Shown here: piece after piece, positions 8,644 to 18,063 of the stretch
Layout of the letters: every line of letters starts with the position of its first letter
How positions within the stretch are numbered: position 1 is the stretch's first letter
NCBI GenBank assembly: GCA_002245135.1
Contig: NGBS01000925.1
Span: 1-35,686 of the forward strand
Direction of reading: 5' to 3'
Length of the DNA: 35,686 nucleotides
Source of the DNA: Proteromonas lacertae
Taxonomy: Eukaryota; Sar; Bigyra; Opalinata; Proteromonadidae
Notes under the pieces: generated by a model
Told to the model about the DNA's origin: nothing
What the model saw: only the letters and a program-made list of their open reading frames with translations
Database searches by the model: none
Position numbers and translations under genes: made by a program

Positions 8644-10452
8644 ATGAATTTTAGAAATGATATTCAAGTTTTAAGAGGTATATCAATTTTGTTTGTGTTA
8701 CTATTTCATTATTTTTCATTACTCTTTGTAAATGGCGCATATGGTGTGGATATATTGTTTGTTGTATCTGGTTTTGTTATAACTAACAGTCTTCACAGAA
8801 AAGAATTTTCTTGTTTAAGATTTTATCAAAAACGTATAAACAGAATTTATCCAGCAGCCTACATCTGTTTATGTTGGGTTTTAATTGATAATACACATTT
8901 CTATAAAACCAGTTCTTTATTGACAGATATTAAAGCATCATCGTTATATGTAGCAAATATTCGATTCTATAAATGCTCAATAGATTATTTTCATTCAAAT
9001 AACTCTTCACCATTGTTACATTTTTGGTCTTTATCTATAGAAAATCAATTCTATTTAATAATTCCGTTATTATTTACTAATTTTAACAAAATATTTATCT
9101 ATATAATTATCATATTTACAATTATATCATATATATTAATGTTATTAAATTACAAAATAAAGCAAGATTATACATATTTTATGTTAGAGACTAGAATTTG
9201 GGTTTTGCTGTTAGGGAGCATTTCATACATTTTATATCTTAAGTATAAATTTACTACAAAAATTCTACATTATGCTGAACATATTTATTTGATTAGTATA
9301 ATAACTGTTATATTTATAAAATATTTCTCAATTCCTGGTCCATTTACATTATATCCTACTCTTTTTGCTTCTGTTGTATGTTTTAATGAAGATGATTTAC
9401 AGGTAATATTTATAACAAATAAATTATTTCAATTCTTAGGAAAGATTTCTTATTCTTTATATTTAATACATTATCCTCTTGTACAGTTAAAACTCTACAC
9501 CAAAAATAAAATAATGTTTAGTATATTTGCTTCAACATTATCATATTATATAATTGAAAGAACTTTTCAGAATATAGAAATATCAAAAATTACTAATTAT
9601 TCAATCTATTTTATACTAATATTTACATTGAATTATTATTTAGACAAATTAATTATTAAAGAAAGAGATTCTTTAAATAGTAAAATAGAATCAAATTATA
9701 AATGTAATATTTTCTTAGAATATAAACATAAATGTATATTTAATTATAATAGAATTAAATATATTCTATTTGGAGATTCTCATTTAGAGCAATATATTAA
9801 TGTTATTAGATTGTATATTCGTCATCCTGCTGTTATATTTCTATCTTATATATGGCATGTAATGAACAACCAAGAAAGCGTATTTTGTAGGATTTTAAGT
9901 TCATTTAATAATATACAGATTATCTTTACAGGATTTGCTATGAATTTAAAATTATTTAATATCACTCATCATAAGGCTGAGGTAATATTAAATAAATGGA
10001 TAAGTTTATTATCAAAATACAGTAATAGAGTTGTTTATATTCAAGACAATCCAAGATTACATTTTAACCCACATGAGGCTTATAGGAAAAAATTATATAT
10101 ATTGGAAATAGGTAATAATGCTTCTTTATATACTTTTAATATTTACAATAAATCTGTTATAGTTATTAATCCTTTTAAGCTACTATGTCGTAATAATCGC
10201 ATTTGCAGCATTAATTATAATTCTAGAGAAGTATATATTGATACAAACCATTTAAACAAGAATATAGTGTATATATTTAAGGATTATTTTACGAAAGCAT
10301 TAAGAATAAATGCATTTTGTAATTCAACAGAAATTTATGTGTGTGAATTAAGAGAATATAAATTTATGAATGAAGATAATAAAAGATTCTTTAAATTTTA
10401 TAGATACAATATCTTACATCATTTAATTCCTTCAATAGAAAAATATAAATGA
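8644..10452 (+). CDS. Acyltransferase-3 / SGNH O-acetyltransferase, full length
   Basis: 602 aa. The AT3 domain covers residues 1 to about 340 with about ten membrane segments: IQVLRGISILFVLLFHY (family His), YGVDILFVVSGFVIT, RINRIYPA, HFWSLSIENQFY. A fused SGNH hydrolase-like domain follows, with block I ILFGDSH and block V DTNHLN supplying Ser, Asp and His. This architecture is that of OafA-type enzymes: the membrane part brings in an acyl group and the SGNH part places it on a sugar hydroxyl, so O-acetylation of a lumenal or surface glycan is expected. The start ATG aligns with the family N-terminus. It is the intact counterpart of the truncated copy at 1149-2453. Confidence 0.88.
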   Translation: MNFRNDIQVLRGISILFVLLFHYFSLLFVNGAYGVDILFVVSGFVITNSLHRKEFSCLRFYQKRINRIYPAAYICLCWVLIDNTHFYKTSSLLTDIKASSLYVANIRFYKCSIDYFHSNNSSPLLHFWSLSIENQFYLIIPLLFTNFNKIFIYIIIIFTIISYILMLLNYKIKQDYTYFMLETRIWVLLLGSISYILYLKYKFTTKILHYAEHIYLISIITVIFIKYFSIPGPFTLYPTLFASVVCFNEDDLQVIFITNKLFQFLGKISYSLYLIHYPLVQLKLYTKNKIMFSIFASTLSYYIIERTFQNIEISKITNYSIYFILIFTLNYYLDKLIIKERDSLNSKIESNYKCNIFLEYKHKCIFNYNRIKYILFGDSHLEQYINVIRLYIRHPAVIFLSYIWHVMNNQESVFCRILSSFNNIQIIFTGFAMNLKLFNITHHKAEVILNKWISLLSKYSNRVVYIQDNPRLHFNPHEAYRKKLYILEIGNNASLYTFNIYNKSVIVINPFKLLCRNNRICSINYNSREVYIDTNHLNKNIVYIFKDYFTKALRINAFCNSTEIYVCELREYKFMNEDNKRFFKFYRYNILHHLIPSIEKYK

Positions 10453-10480
10453 ATTTATACAATTGGTATATAATGAATTA

Positions 10481-11976
10481 TTATTTACAATTGCAATTAA
10501 CTTCAATTTTTGAATTTATACAGTTTTTATAAATTATAATTGAATCAAATAGAGTGTTTTTTGTATTTCCTTTAAATCCTTCTGCTATATATTTCAATGT
10601 TAAAAATAAATTATATGGTGTAATCAATCTATTTTGATTTTTCTTGAGTATTTTATGATGTGTTTTACTTATTAGATTCTTTTGTATAATCTAAATTTAA
10701 TATATGTAAATTATACAATAATTAAAGGTGGAAAGCTGTTCTCCAATTTATTATAATATTTACCATAATGTATTCCATGATCTCCAGTTATTATAGTTAT
10801 GTATTTTTGTAGTGTATTAGATTCTATATCATATTTGTATTAATACATACTATTTAATAAATCAAAATATTCTTTTAATTTTTGGTCAATTCCTGCAACA
10901 GATATTTGATTAGCCTATATATTCATATTATCATAATAATACATCATGAGTCTCTGAAAAAGAGGTGTATGAAAATGTAGATATGTTATGTTTTGCATAA
11001 TATATTTGAGCTTGTTTTAAATAATCAACAAACATATATGATATTCTTTTTCCATAAATACATCTTGGTCCTGTTCCATAAGCTCCTGTTTTGTTATAAC
11101 TAACATTATAATAATTAATACTTATCAATAAGAGGATGACATGCTAAATTTATATTATGATCTACTCCATACTGTTCAGGTTTTCCATAATTATTTATAT
11201 TTAAATCACAAAAACCTGACTGTGATATAGTTATATAATTGTTATTATGAAAATAATTAAATAACGATTTTTTCTATTAATCGCGCATAACTAATTAATA
11301 TACTTTAATTGTTTTTTTGTTATACTTAATTCCATAAAATAGAGGAACAAAATTAGGTCTTGAATTAATTCCAATTGTATGATATCTTAGCATATCATAT
11401 ATATAGTATTCTTTTGTTAAACTGACTATTGAATGACATTCTCGATAATCCATCAAACAGTAATAGTGTAACTGACATTTTGCTCGCATTATAACTTTTA
11501 CTATTAAAATAGTGAGGATGAAAAATAAGTTTAATTTCATTTAAATATTTTGATTCTAGATAAACAATTTCGAAATTTAAAAGATTAATAATATCCTATA
11601 TTATACATTGATAATATACTGAAGAAGTACCATAAAAATATCGATATTTTCTTATATTTATATTATAAGTAGATGTATTAAATACATAAATATAAAAACT
11701 AATATTTCTCTTTTGCATAGTTATTAATGACTCTGTATTTACTCCACATGTCAATGGTTTATTTAATGGAAAATATTTCTGTCTAACATATGTACAATTT
11801 ATGTTGCATAGATTATACTTAATTTCATAATTATTACCAGGAATCCAACTATAACATAATGAATTCTTATTGTATTTAACAATTTGATTTAGCATATTTA
11901 TATATAACATATTTATAAATATTATAAATATAAATATCATTATTATTTGAGGAAAATAAAATAATTCTTTTGACAT
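10481..11976 (-). CDS. DUF229 sulfatase-like enzyme with six tiny introns
   Basis: In plain six-frame view this region is only fragments, but removing six 22-30 nt GTAT...TAG segments yields a nearly continuous protein of about 445 aa; one extra base near 11420-11430 still breaks frame. Domain order follows DUF229 (alkaline phosphatase / sulfatase-like superfamily): anchor at residues about 8-30, a Cys-containing N-terminal part, LLLFDGLSRMSF (catalytic Asp/Ser region), TIGINSRPNFVPLFYG, GFCDLNINNYGKPEQYG, HNINLACHPLID, SFSETHDANQ, TGDHGIHYGKYYNKLENSFPP (metal-binding Asp-His), and RLITPYNLFLTLKYI near the end. Related enzymes hydrolyse or transfer sulfate or phospho-groups; here a lumenal glycan-modifying role is inferred. 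The remaining frame change may be a true lesion, a sequencing slip in an A run, or an unrecognised intron. Confidence 0.75.
10691..10716 (-). other. Candidate intron, 26 nt (GTATAA...ATTTAG)
   Basis: The last intron of the DUF229 gene. Removal joins FPPLII to IIQKNLISKTHH and restores the conserved C-terminus. Confidence 0.65.
10824..10850 (-). other. Candidate intron, 27 nt (GTATGT...GATATAG)
   Basis: Carries a canonical GTATGT 5' end. Its length is a multiple of three but it contains an in-frame stop. Removal joins FDLLN to KSNTLQKYITIITGDHG. Confidence 0.7.
10915..10942 (-). other. Candidate intron, 28 nt (GTATTA...ATATAG)
   Basis: Removal joins SFSETHD to ANQISVAGIDQKL in frame, continuing the DUF229 domain. 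Confidence 0.7.
11100..11121 (-). other. Candidate intron, 22 nt (GTATTA...TGTTAG)
   Basis: The shortest of the set. Removal joins ACHPLID to NYNKTGAYGTGPRC in frame. Confidence 0.65.
11274..11303 (-). other. Candidate intron, 30 nt (GTATAT...TTAATAG)
   Basis: Its length is a multiple of three but it holds in-frame stops. Removal joins KYNKKTIK to KKSLFNYFHNNNYIT, as DUF229 spacing requires. Confidence 0.65.
11596..11619 (-). other. Candidate intron, 24 nt (GTATAT...AATATAG)
   Basis: First intron of the DUF229 gene. Its length is a multiple of three and its last codon in frame is a TAG stop. Removal joins YFYGTSS to DIINLLNFE. Confidence 0.6.
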
Positions 11977-12501
11977 TTTAGTAACAAATGAATGAGCTTT
12001 TTATTTATTATAAAATCTTCATCATAGAATCCTACTCATTTCACTTTAATCAAAGAAAAGTTATATAGAATACATGGATTAATTTATGTTTGTAGCTTTC
12101 AAGGAGTTATTATTTTATTATTGCAATAAAAGGATATAAAGAATAATTCAACTCGAAAAATAGAAATGACATAATTGGTATAATTATTATTGACTGCTAT
12201 TATAATTTGACAAAATTTACATCTACTATTTATAAATATTACATTACTAACAACTATTCGTTTGATTATATAATAAAAACAGTTGGTGGGTTTGTCATAT
12301 ATTAATGTTAGTATTAATGCTTTTTAGCATTTTGATATTATGAGATTTTATATTGTTCTTTTATAAATTTCAAATATTAGATGAGTTATTACAGTATTAA
12401 ATAGTATATTTGTTATATTTTCTATTTACTTCTAATAGCTTCTGATATAAAGGTGTAAAATAATAGAATAATTATTTACACATTAATATTATCTATTGCA
12501 T
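11977..12501. other. Intergenic, nothing recognised
   Basis: About 525 bp of AT-rich DNA between two minus-strand genes. It should contain the DUF229 promoter and the 3' end of the GT31 copy. I find no repeat, RNA gene or coding remnant. Confidence 0.5.
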
Positions 12502-13446
12502 TTATAATATAGTTGATTTAATATTATTCAACAAAAATATTTCTATTGGATATAAACCATGTATAAACATGTAATTATTGATATTATGTTTAACAAAATT
12601 AAGATTGTTAGGAATATCTCTTATTATATATTTTGATATATCAATTAATGTAACATTATTATGTTTCATCAAATACCCTACAAAAACATCTTCAATCCAT
12701 ATTTTAGGTTTTATATCAACAATCGATGTGATTAAAAGTTTCACAATATTATAAGGTATTATATAACCAACACCCTGTAAATATGGAGGAAATATGTTTT
12801 CCTTTATAACGCTATATGGTACATAATGGCTGAATTTTTTATTTCGCAAAACGTATGTTTTAGATATTTTTCCTAATGCATAATAAACATTAGCAGTTTC
12901 AAAAGACCTAATCCATTTCTTTATTAATGGTATATTAACATATACATCAATATCCGATTTAATCAAATATTTATATGAATAACCACTAGACCATATCAGC
13001 ATATGGGATGTTTGAATACTTAAATTAAAATATGATGATATTTCATTAAATTGTAAAATGTCATTATATAAATTTGATTCATATATTAATTTCTTATTAA
13101 TTTTATTATTTTTACTTCTTGATGTTATATATATTACTTTTAAATCATTAGTGCTACGAACATACTTTCTAGAAATAAGTCTTTCGTAAAACTCTTCAGG
13201 TCTGCAATGAATGAAAAATAGAATATAAATAAATGACTTTTCAACTTTAGGACTCAACAATATTTTATTGTCTAATGGATAGGAAAAACAATAATTGATT
13301 GGATGACCTCCATAACCTTTTCTTCTGTATAATGATTTCTTTCTTATATCATATAATTCAGTAATATTATATAAGTATGAGAAATTAATATATAATAGTT
13401 TTTCCTTAGTTAATAGTTGAATTTCATTATTAAATATAACTTTCAC
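12502..13446 (-). CDS. GT31-like glycosyltransferase, start codon not found
   Basis: A close paralogue of the enzyme at 17038-18063. Shared blocks include KSLYRRKGYGGHPI, FFIHCRPEEFYERLISRK, IYITSRSKNN, NDILQFNEISSYFNLS, the metal-binding LIKSDIDVYVN, YLQGVGYIIPYN and the acidic WIEDVFVGYL, all in GT31 order. The 13446 end is a GTG, not an ATG. The frame stays open upstream to 13554 and encodes a typical anchor (IIIILYLIFFLLVLF) but contains no ATG. A scrap identical to part of the virus-like element lies at 13592-13626, just beyond, so the 5' end may have been lost in a rearrangement, or a non-ATG start or unseen first exon is used. Confidence 0.72.
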   Translation of the reverse strand: MKVIFNNEIQLLTKEKLLYINFSYLYNITELYDIRKKSLYRRKGYGGHPINYCFSYPLDNKILLSPKVEKSFIYILFFIHCRPEEFYERLISRKYVRSTNDLKVIYITSRSKNNKINKKLIYESNLYNDILQFNEISSYFNLSIQTSHMLIWSSGYSYKYLIKSDIDVYVNIPLIKKWIRSFETANVYYALGKISKTYVLRNKKFSHYVPYSVIKENIFPPYLQGVGYIIPYNIVKLLITSIVDIKPKIWIEDVFVGYLMKHNNVTLIDISKYIIRDIPNNLNFVKHNINNYMFIHGLYPIEIFLLNNIKSTIL

Positions 13447-13591
13447 ATTAGAATATATATTAACTTCCGAATTAAAAAAATTATAACTAATAGAAGATGT
13501 AAATAAAACTAAAAGAAAAAATATTAAATATAAGATTATTATAATTTTTATAAATTATAATTAAATAGACTTTTATTAAAATAGAAAATGC

Positions 13592-13626
13592 TAGAGTTGC
13601 CTTGATAGACTCTAAGGAAGTATTTA
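13592..13626. repeat. 35 bp scrap identical to the interior of the virus-like element
   Basis: These 35 bases are identical to 32885-32919, inside the minus-strand gene region of the element at 25.7-35.1 kb, in the same orientation. The flanks are AT-rich host DNA. Such identity is not expected by chance and marks a small fossil piece of the same element family. Confidence 0.75.
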
Positions 13627-14038
13627 TTTATTCCAGATAATACACTACCATAGCCAGTGGCGATGTTGTTATGATTATTTTGTTATGCAACGTGGTATAT
13701 CTATTTTGCAACAAATGTCGTTACGTATAAGTATTATGAAATATTGTATAAGTAAGTTGCAAAACGCTGTAATATGAGTAATTGTAATATTTATTGCAAA
13801 TATAGATTTCATAATAAGAATTAATATTTTTATATATTATAACAATACTTCTTTTTGAAGTTAAAATCCATCCCTGGACATACATACACTATACTCATTT
13901 ATATAATTGGAAGATTTATAATGAACTAAATTATATACATATAAATAGAAAGTATAACAAATGTCAGCTTATAATTACTACAGTCAGTTGTTGATAACTT
14001 GACCTATGACAGATAGGATTTCAGAGAGGTTTATAATA
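13627..14038. other. Intergenic, nothing recognised
   Basis: About 410 bp with slightly mixed composition near 13640-13780 and no coding signal or repeat that I can support. Confidence 0.45.
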
Positions 14039-15055
14039 TTAGTACGATTCTGTATTACGTTTAATATATGTCAAATATAATCTTGATATAGAGTAATTTT
14101 TATAATTAGCCTTTATTGCCCTATCATACTGATGTATTACATGAGGTATGGAATAATCTTGATTATATATCACATTATTAATAGGTAGACAACAATAAGG
14201 AGAATCAAACAACCACAAAGCTAATGTTCTTACAGGTGAATGTGATGAATTAAATATAAATATAGGATAATGAAAATTAGTTTTACATCTTATAAATGTA
14301 TTTATACCTCCCTGATCGTTAGCATTACAATTAAAAGAGCATATATAATTAAGTAAATCGTCTAGAAAATATATTATATCAGGATATGTGGCAAATACTA
14401 CTCCTCCGTTTATAACTTTGCTATTGTATAAATATTTGTTAGGTTTATACTTTTTAACAAACATTATATTAGATTTATCTCCTCCTATTTTTCTTTTTGG
14501 ATGTTCTTCTACAAAATATATTCCTCTATTTATATTCCAATTAAATGGATTTAGTTGAAATAAAACATCTCTTACATCGGTTAAAAGAATGCTATTGTAT
14601 CTATATCCATAATATGTAAGAAATAACTTGTATAAATTGTATCTGTAAGTAACAAATGATTTACCTTGATAATAATTTAATTTTTTTAATATGTTTGATT
14701 TAGAAATAGGATAGTGTGTATGATTAAAAGGATAAAAAGGAAAATGATAATTTAGTTGAATAAATTCAATATTTTTATTTGATAAGTATTGTTTTAATGT
14801 TGTTGGTATTATAAATGTAAAGAAAATAGTATCTCCACAATAATTTGTTCTATTTAATGATTCTGCAAAATTTCTTATATGAGTTAAATTATAATTCAAA
14901 GCAACAGCTAAAATTAATTGTTTTTTGTTGTGTTTATAATTAAATTCATTTTTATAATTAAAATATACTAAATTATAACAATAATTACATAAAAGGTAAT
15001 CTATAATAAAAATAGAAAACAATAAGTATAATGCATATCTAAAAATATATTTCAT
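14039..15055 (-). CDS. GT-A glycosyltransferase with DVRD motif, unclassified
   Basis: 338 aa. The anchor lies at residues about 8-28. A GT-A-like domain starts with KKQLILAVALNYNLTHIRNF, continues with TYRYNLYKLFLTYYGY and the probable metal site ILLTDVRDVLFQLNPF, then KVINGGVVFATYPD and NANDQGGINTFI (the acidic DQ motif common in this fold), and ends with IPHVIHQYDR. This looks like a nucleotide-sugar transferase with relatives in several protists and plants, but I cannot place it in a CAZy family. Its ATG overlaps the TGA of the upstream fucosyltransferase-like gene in an ATGA arrangement. Confidence 0.7.
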   Translation of the reverse strand: MKYIFRYALYLLFSIFIIDYLLCNYCYNLVYFNYKNEFNYKHNKKQLILAVALNYNLTHIRNFAESLNRTNYCGDTIFFTFIIPTTLKQYLSNKNIEFIQLNYHFPFYPFNHTHYPISKSNILKKLNYYQGKSFVTYRYNLYKLFLTYYGYRYNSILLTDVRDVLFQLNPFNWNINRGIYFVEEHPKRKIGGDKSNIMFVKKYKPNKYLYNSKVINGGVVFATYPDIIYFLDDLLNYICSFNCNANDQGGINTFIRCKTNFHYPIFIFNSSHSPVRTLALWLFDSPYCCLPINNVIYNQDYSIPHVIHQYDRAIKANYKNYSISRLYLTYIKRNTESY

Positions 15056-16108
15056 TTTAATGATTTACATTTACTTAGTTGATTTTTTATTTGGTTGTAA
15101 AGAGGATCGTATATATTTTTTGTTCCATCAATTTTTATAAATGACTTATTTATATTGTAATTATTGTATAGAATAATTAAAGAAAAAGTGCTATATGATG
15201 ATAATATTAAAAAATCACTATTTGATAATAAAGTAATGTCACCTAATAATTTGTCATACATTAATAGAGAGTAATTATAATTATTGTCAATTTGATTGAT
15301 ATGCATTATTTGATAATCTTCTTTGTAATTAATAACATATTTAATATACTTTTTCACTCTAGAAACAAAGATTTGACTGTCACTACTTAATAACAATTTG
15401 CATTTTCTGTTATTGCATAATTTATAATATAATTTAACTAAATTGATTAATGTTTTATTATCAGGATTGCATGTCTTATTCAGATTCATGCAATTATCTC
15501 CCATTCTTATGTGACTACCTATATAATAAATGTTCTTTTCTAGATGCATATTATTAATTCGTTTTATTTTTATATATTTCTTGAATATAAGTGAATTTAT
15601 ATATACAATTTCTTCACTTATTACTTTTATTTTACTGTCCAGCAAATTTAAATTAATCATTTTCTTTTTAATATAAGGTATATTTAATAATTGAGGTATT
15701 AAATCATAATGACTTGTTATTTCTGTATATAGACTTGTTGAGTATATTATTTTTTTAATTATATCAGCAAATGATATACAATATGGATATCCTGAAAATC
15801 TATAACTAGTGATACTAATATTTATCAATTTTCTGTCTTTTATTATAATGTGTTTATTAAATATTACAATTCTATTTAATGATTTTAAGTTATATACTAT
15901 TATATGTTAGTAAAAATATACATATTAATTTTCTTTCACTTAGAAATGATAGAATTAATGAGGAGCTTATTCCTAATAATTTGTTTCCCAAACCACCTGA
16001 GTTTGGTCTAGTATAAATATATTTATGTACTATATTGAATAATATAATAGAGTGAAAATTAATAGATATTATTATAATGAATATAATATAGTATATAAAG
16101 AATAACAT
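15052..16108 (-). CDS. GT-B fucosyltransferase-like enzyme with one 25 nt intron
   Basis: Two frames (16108 down to about 15890 and 15828 down to 15052) become one 343 aa protein when a 25 nt segment at 15897-15921 is removed; the total length is then an exact multiple of three. Anchor at residues about 3-25, then GGLGNKLLGISSSLILSFLS (the glycine-rich first loop of fucosyltransferase-type GT-B enzymes) and, in the C-terminal half, YIGSHIRMGDN (the H-x-R-x-G-D motif that binds GDP-fucose in GT11/GT23/GT37-type families), followed by LLLSSDS and a conserved Ser-rich SSYSTFSL. Transfer of fucose to a glycan is the likely activity; the exact family is uncertain. The stop overlaps the start of the next gene. 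Confidence 0.78.
15897..15921 (-). other. Candidate intron, 25 nt (GTATAT...ATAATAG) with ACTAAC
   Basis: Contains a perfect ACTAAC branch-point-like element ten bases before the 3' end, as in trichomonad introns. Removal joins SERKLI to LYNLKSLNRI and fuses the two halves of the fucosyltransferase-like gene. Confidence 0.78.
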
Positions 16109-16148
16109 TAAATAAAGATATATAAATTATCACCTATATAGCATTTAT

Positions 16149-17006
16149 TTAAAATTTAAGGGGATGAAAGAATTTATTCTTTTTTTCCTTATTTAAGGTA
16201 ATATTATTCCACATTTCTTTTGTTAATGAAATTCCAGCACATAAAGGAGATCCAATATATTTGTGAGGTATTTCTTCATATGTTAGATTATAGTAATATA
16301 CTAATTCTATTGTGCTAGTTTCAGTTTGAGAATGATAATTATTTTGTAAATCAACTATCATTTTTGATATATATCGTTTTGACCATCTTTGAACATACTC
16401 TCTATTATTATATCCTTTACTAGAAGTGAAAGTGATAGATCTTCTTTTTATATATTTATCTGTTGCACAATAAAACCATACCCAATTTGTATTTATTGTT
16501 CCTACATTTATTGTAATAAGATCCTTCTGATTATTTCTATAATGTTTTATAAAATTATATAAGTTTCCTGTATAACCAACATCTTGCTCTATTACCCACA
16601 TAAAATCATATTCTTTCTTTAGTTTTTTATAAAATATAATTAATGATTCAGAATGAGAAATCCATGAAAGTAATCTTGAACTTTTAAAACTACTACAATT
16701 ACCTTTTAATTCTGAAATATTTGGATAGGTTAATAATATTTCCTTAAAGGAAACAACTATATTTAGTATATTTGATTTGTTCAATAGAGAAGAATTAATG
16801 TTTTTCATAGATAATAAAAAGAATTTATACTGATCAGGAAAATCCATGATCCAAGTAATATATCTTGATATCTGATTAGTTGTAACTTTGTTTATCCTAA
16901 CCACTATACATATGGTATTGTATTTAATTCTGTACAAATGATAAAATGTAAGCAAAAATATAGTAGTATTAGCAAATATGTAAATTAAATAAATAATACA
17001 TTTCAT
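16149..17006 (-). CDS. Unclassified GT-A-like glycosyltransferase
   Basis: 285 aa. The membrane anchor is at residues about 3-22. The central feature is FMWVIEQDVGYTGNLYNFI, an acidic E-x-D-V motif after a strand, typical of metal-binding sites in GT-A folds, followed by a segment with NTNWVWFYCATD and the C-terminal PHKYIGSPLCAGISLTKEMW. I cannot assign a CAZy family. It sits head to head with the GT31 gene at 17038 (31 bp apart), so both promoters must lie in that gap or within coding sequence. Confidence 0.62.
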   Translation of the reverse strand: MKCIIYLIYIFANTTIFLLTFYHLYRIKYNTICIVVRINKVTTNQISRYITWIMDFPDQYKFFLLSMKNINSSLLNKSNILNIVVSFKEILLTYPNISELKGNCSSFKSSRLLSWISHSESLIIFYKKLKKEYDFMWVIEQDVGYTGNLYNFIKHYRNNQKDLITINVGTINTNWVWFYCATDKYIKRRSITFTSSKGYNNREYVQRWSKRYISKMIVDLQNNYHSQTETSTIELVYYYNLTYEEIPHKYIGSPLCAGISLTKEMWNNITLNKEKKNKFFHPLKF

Positions 17007-17037
17007 AAAATATTATATTTGTATCATCCATAAATAC

Positions 17038-18063
17038 ATGCTTATTTTTTATTTGTATTTAATTTATTTTCTAACAATATGTGTAATATTATTGTTAGAT
17101 TATAATATGAAAATACATGGTAATAGAGAGATATTATTTATGAAAGAATTGTTGTTATATAACAGAGATGTATATATATATCGCCATTTTTTTAATTGTA
17201 AAACAATTGAAGATATAAATTACATAAGAAATAAGTCTTTGTATAGGAAAATTGGATATGGTGGGCATCCTGTGAAACATTTGTTTAAGTTACCATTAGA
17301 TAATACAGTTCTTGCTTATCCTATTATACATTGTCTAAATGTTGATATAATTTTGTTTATTCATTGTAGACCAGAAGAATTTTATGAAAGATTCTTAAGT
17401 AGAAAGAATTTTCATAAAACAAATAACGCATTAGTTATTTATATTACATCAAGAAGTTTAAATTCAAGCGTTAATCATAAAATAAAACGTGAATCTTTCC
17501 TATATGGTGATATATTACAATTTAATGAATATTCTTCATATTTTAATTTAAGCCTTCAAACACTTCACATGTTGCAATGGTCTTTACGTGTTAAATATAA
17601 ATATCTAATAAAATCTGACGTGGATGTTTATATTAATCTAAAGTTGATATTATCCTATTTGAAGAATATTAACTTAAGTATTAAATATTTTGCAATTGGT
17701 AGAGTATCTAAAACATATGTAATTAGAAACAAAAAATATAGTCATTATATACCTATTGATATTGTAAAAGAAAATATGTACCCATCTTATTTGCAAGGAG
17801 TAGGATATATTATACCTTATAATACAGTGAAATTAATGAATGATTCATTTGAATATGTAAACCCAAAAATATGGATTGAAGATGTATTTTTGGGATATAT
17901 TTATAAGTTTTTAAATGCATCATTAATAGATATTTCACAGTATATTGTTAGAGATGTTAAACTCAACATTTCGGTTGTAATAAGTAATATAATACAAAAT
18001 ATGTTTGTACATGGATTCTATCCAATTGAAATACATTTATTGAGTAAAACTAAAAATTTATGA
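17038..18063 (+). CDS. GT31-like glycosyltransferase
   Basis: 341 aa type II membrane protein, anchor at residues about 2-21. GT31 features in order: IILFIHCRPEEFYERFLSRK (first strand and donor loop), LVIYITSRS, GDILQFNEYSSYFNLSLQT, the metal site LIKSDVDVYIN at residues about 190-200, YLQGVGYIIPYN at about 257-268, and the catalytic acidic WIEDVFLGYI at about 281-290. A beta-1,3-hexosyltransferase role is expected. It is the intact paralogue of the start-less copy at 12502-13446. Its stop TGA overlaps the ATG of the following GT2 gene (ATGA). Confidence 0.82.
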   Translation: MLIFYLYLIYFLTICVILLLDYNMKIHGNREILFMKELLLYNRDVYIYRHFFNCKTIEDINYIRNKSLYRKIGYGGHPVKHLFKLPLDNTVLAYPIIHCLNVDIILFIHCRPEEFYERFLSRKNFHKTNNALVIYITSRSLNSSVNHKIKRESFLYGDILQFNEYSSYFNLSLQTLHMLQWSLRVKYKYLIKSDVDVYINLKLILSYLKNINLSIKYFAIGRVSKTYVIRNKKYSHYIPIDIVKENMYPSYLQGVGYIIPYNTVKLMNDSFEYVNPKIWIEDVFLGYIYKFLNASLIDISQYIVRDVKLNISVVISNIIQNMFVHGFYPIEIHLLSKTKNL

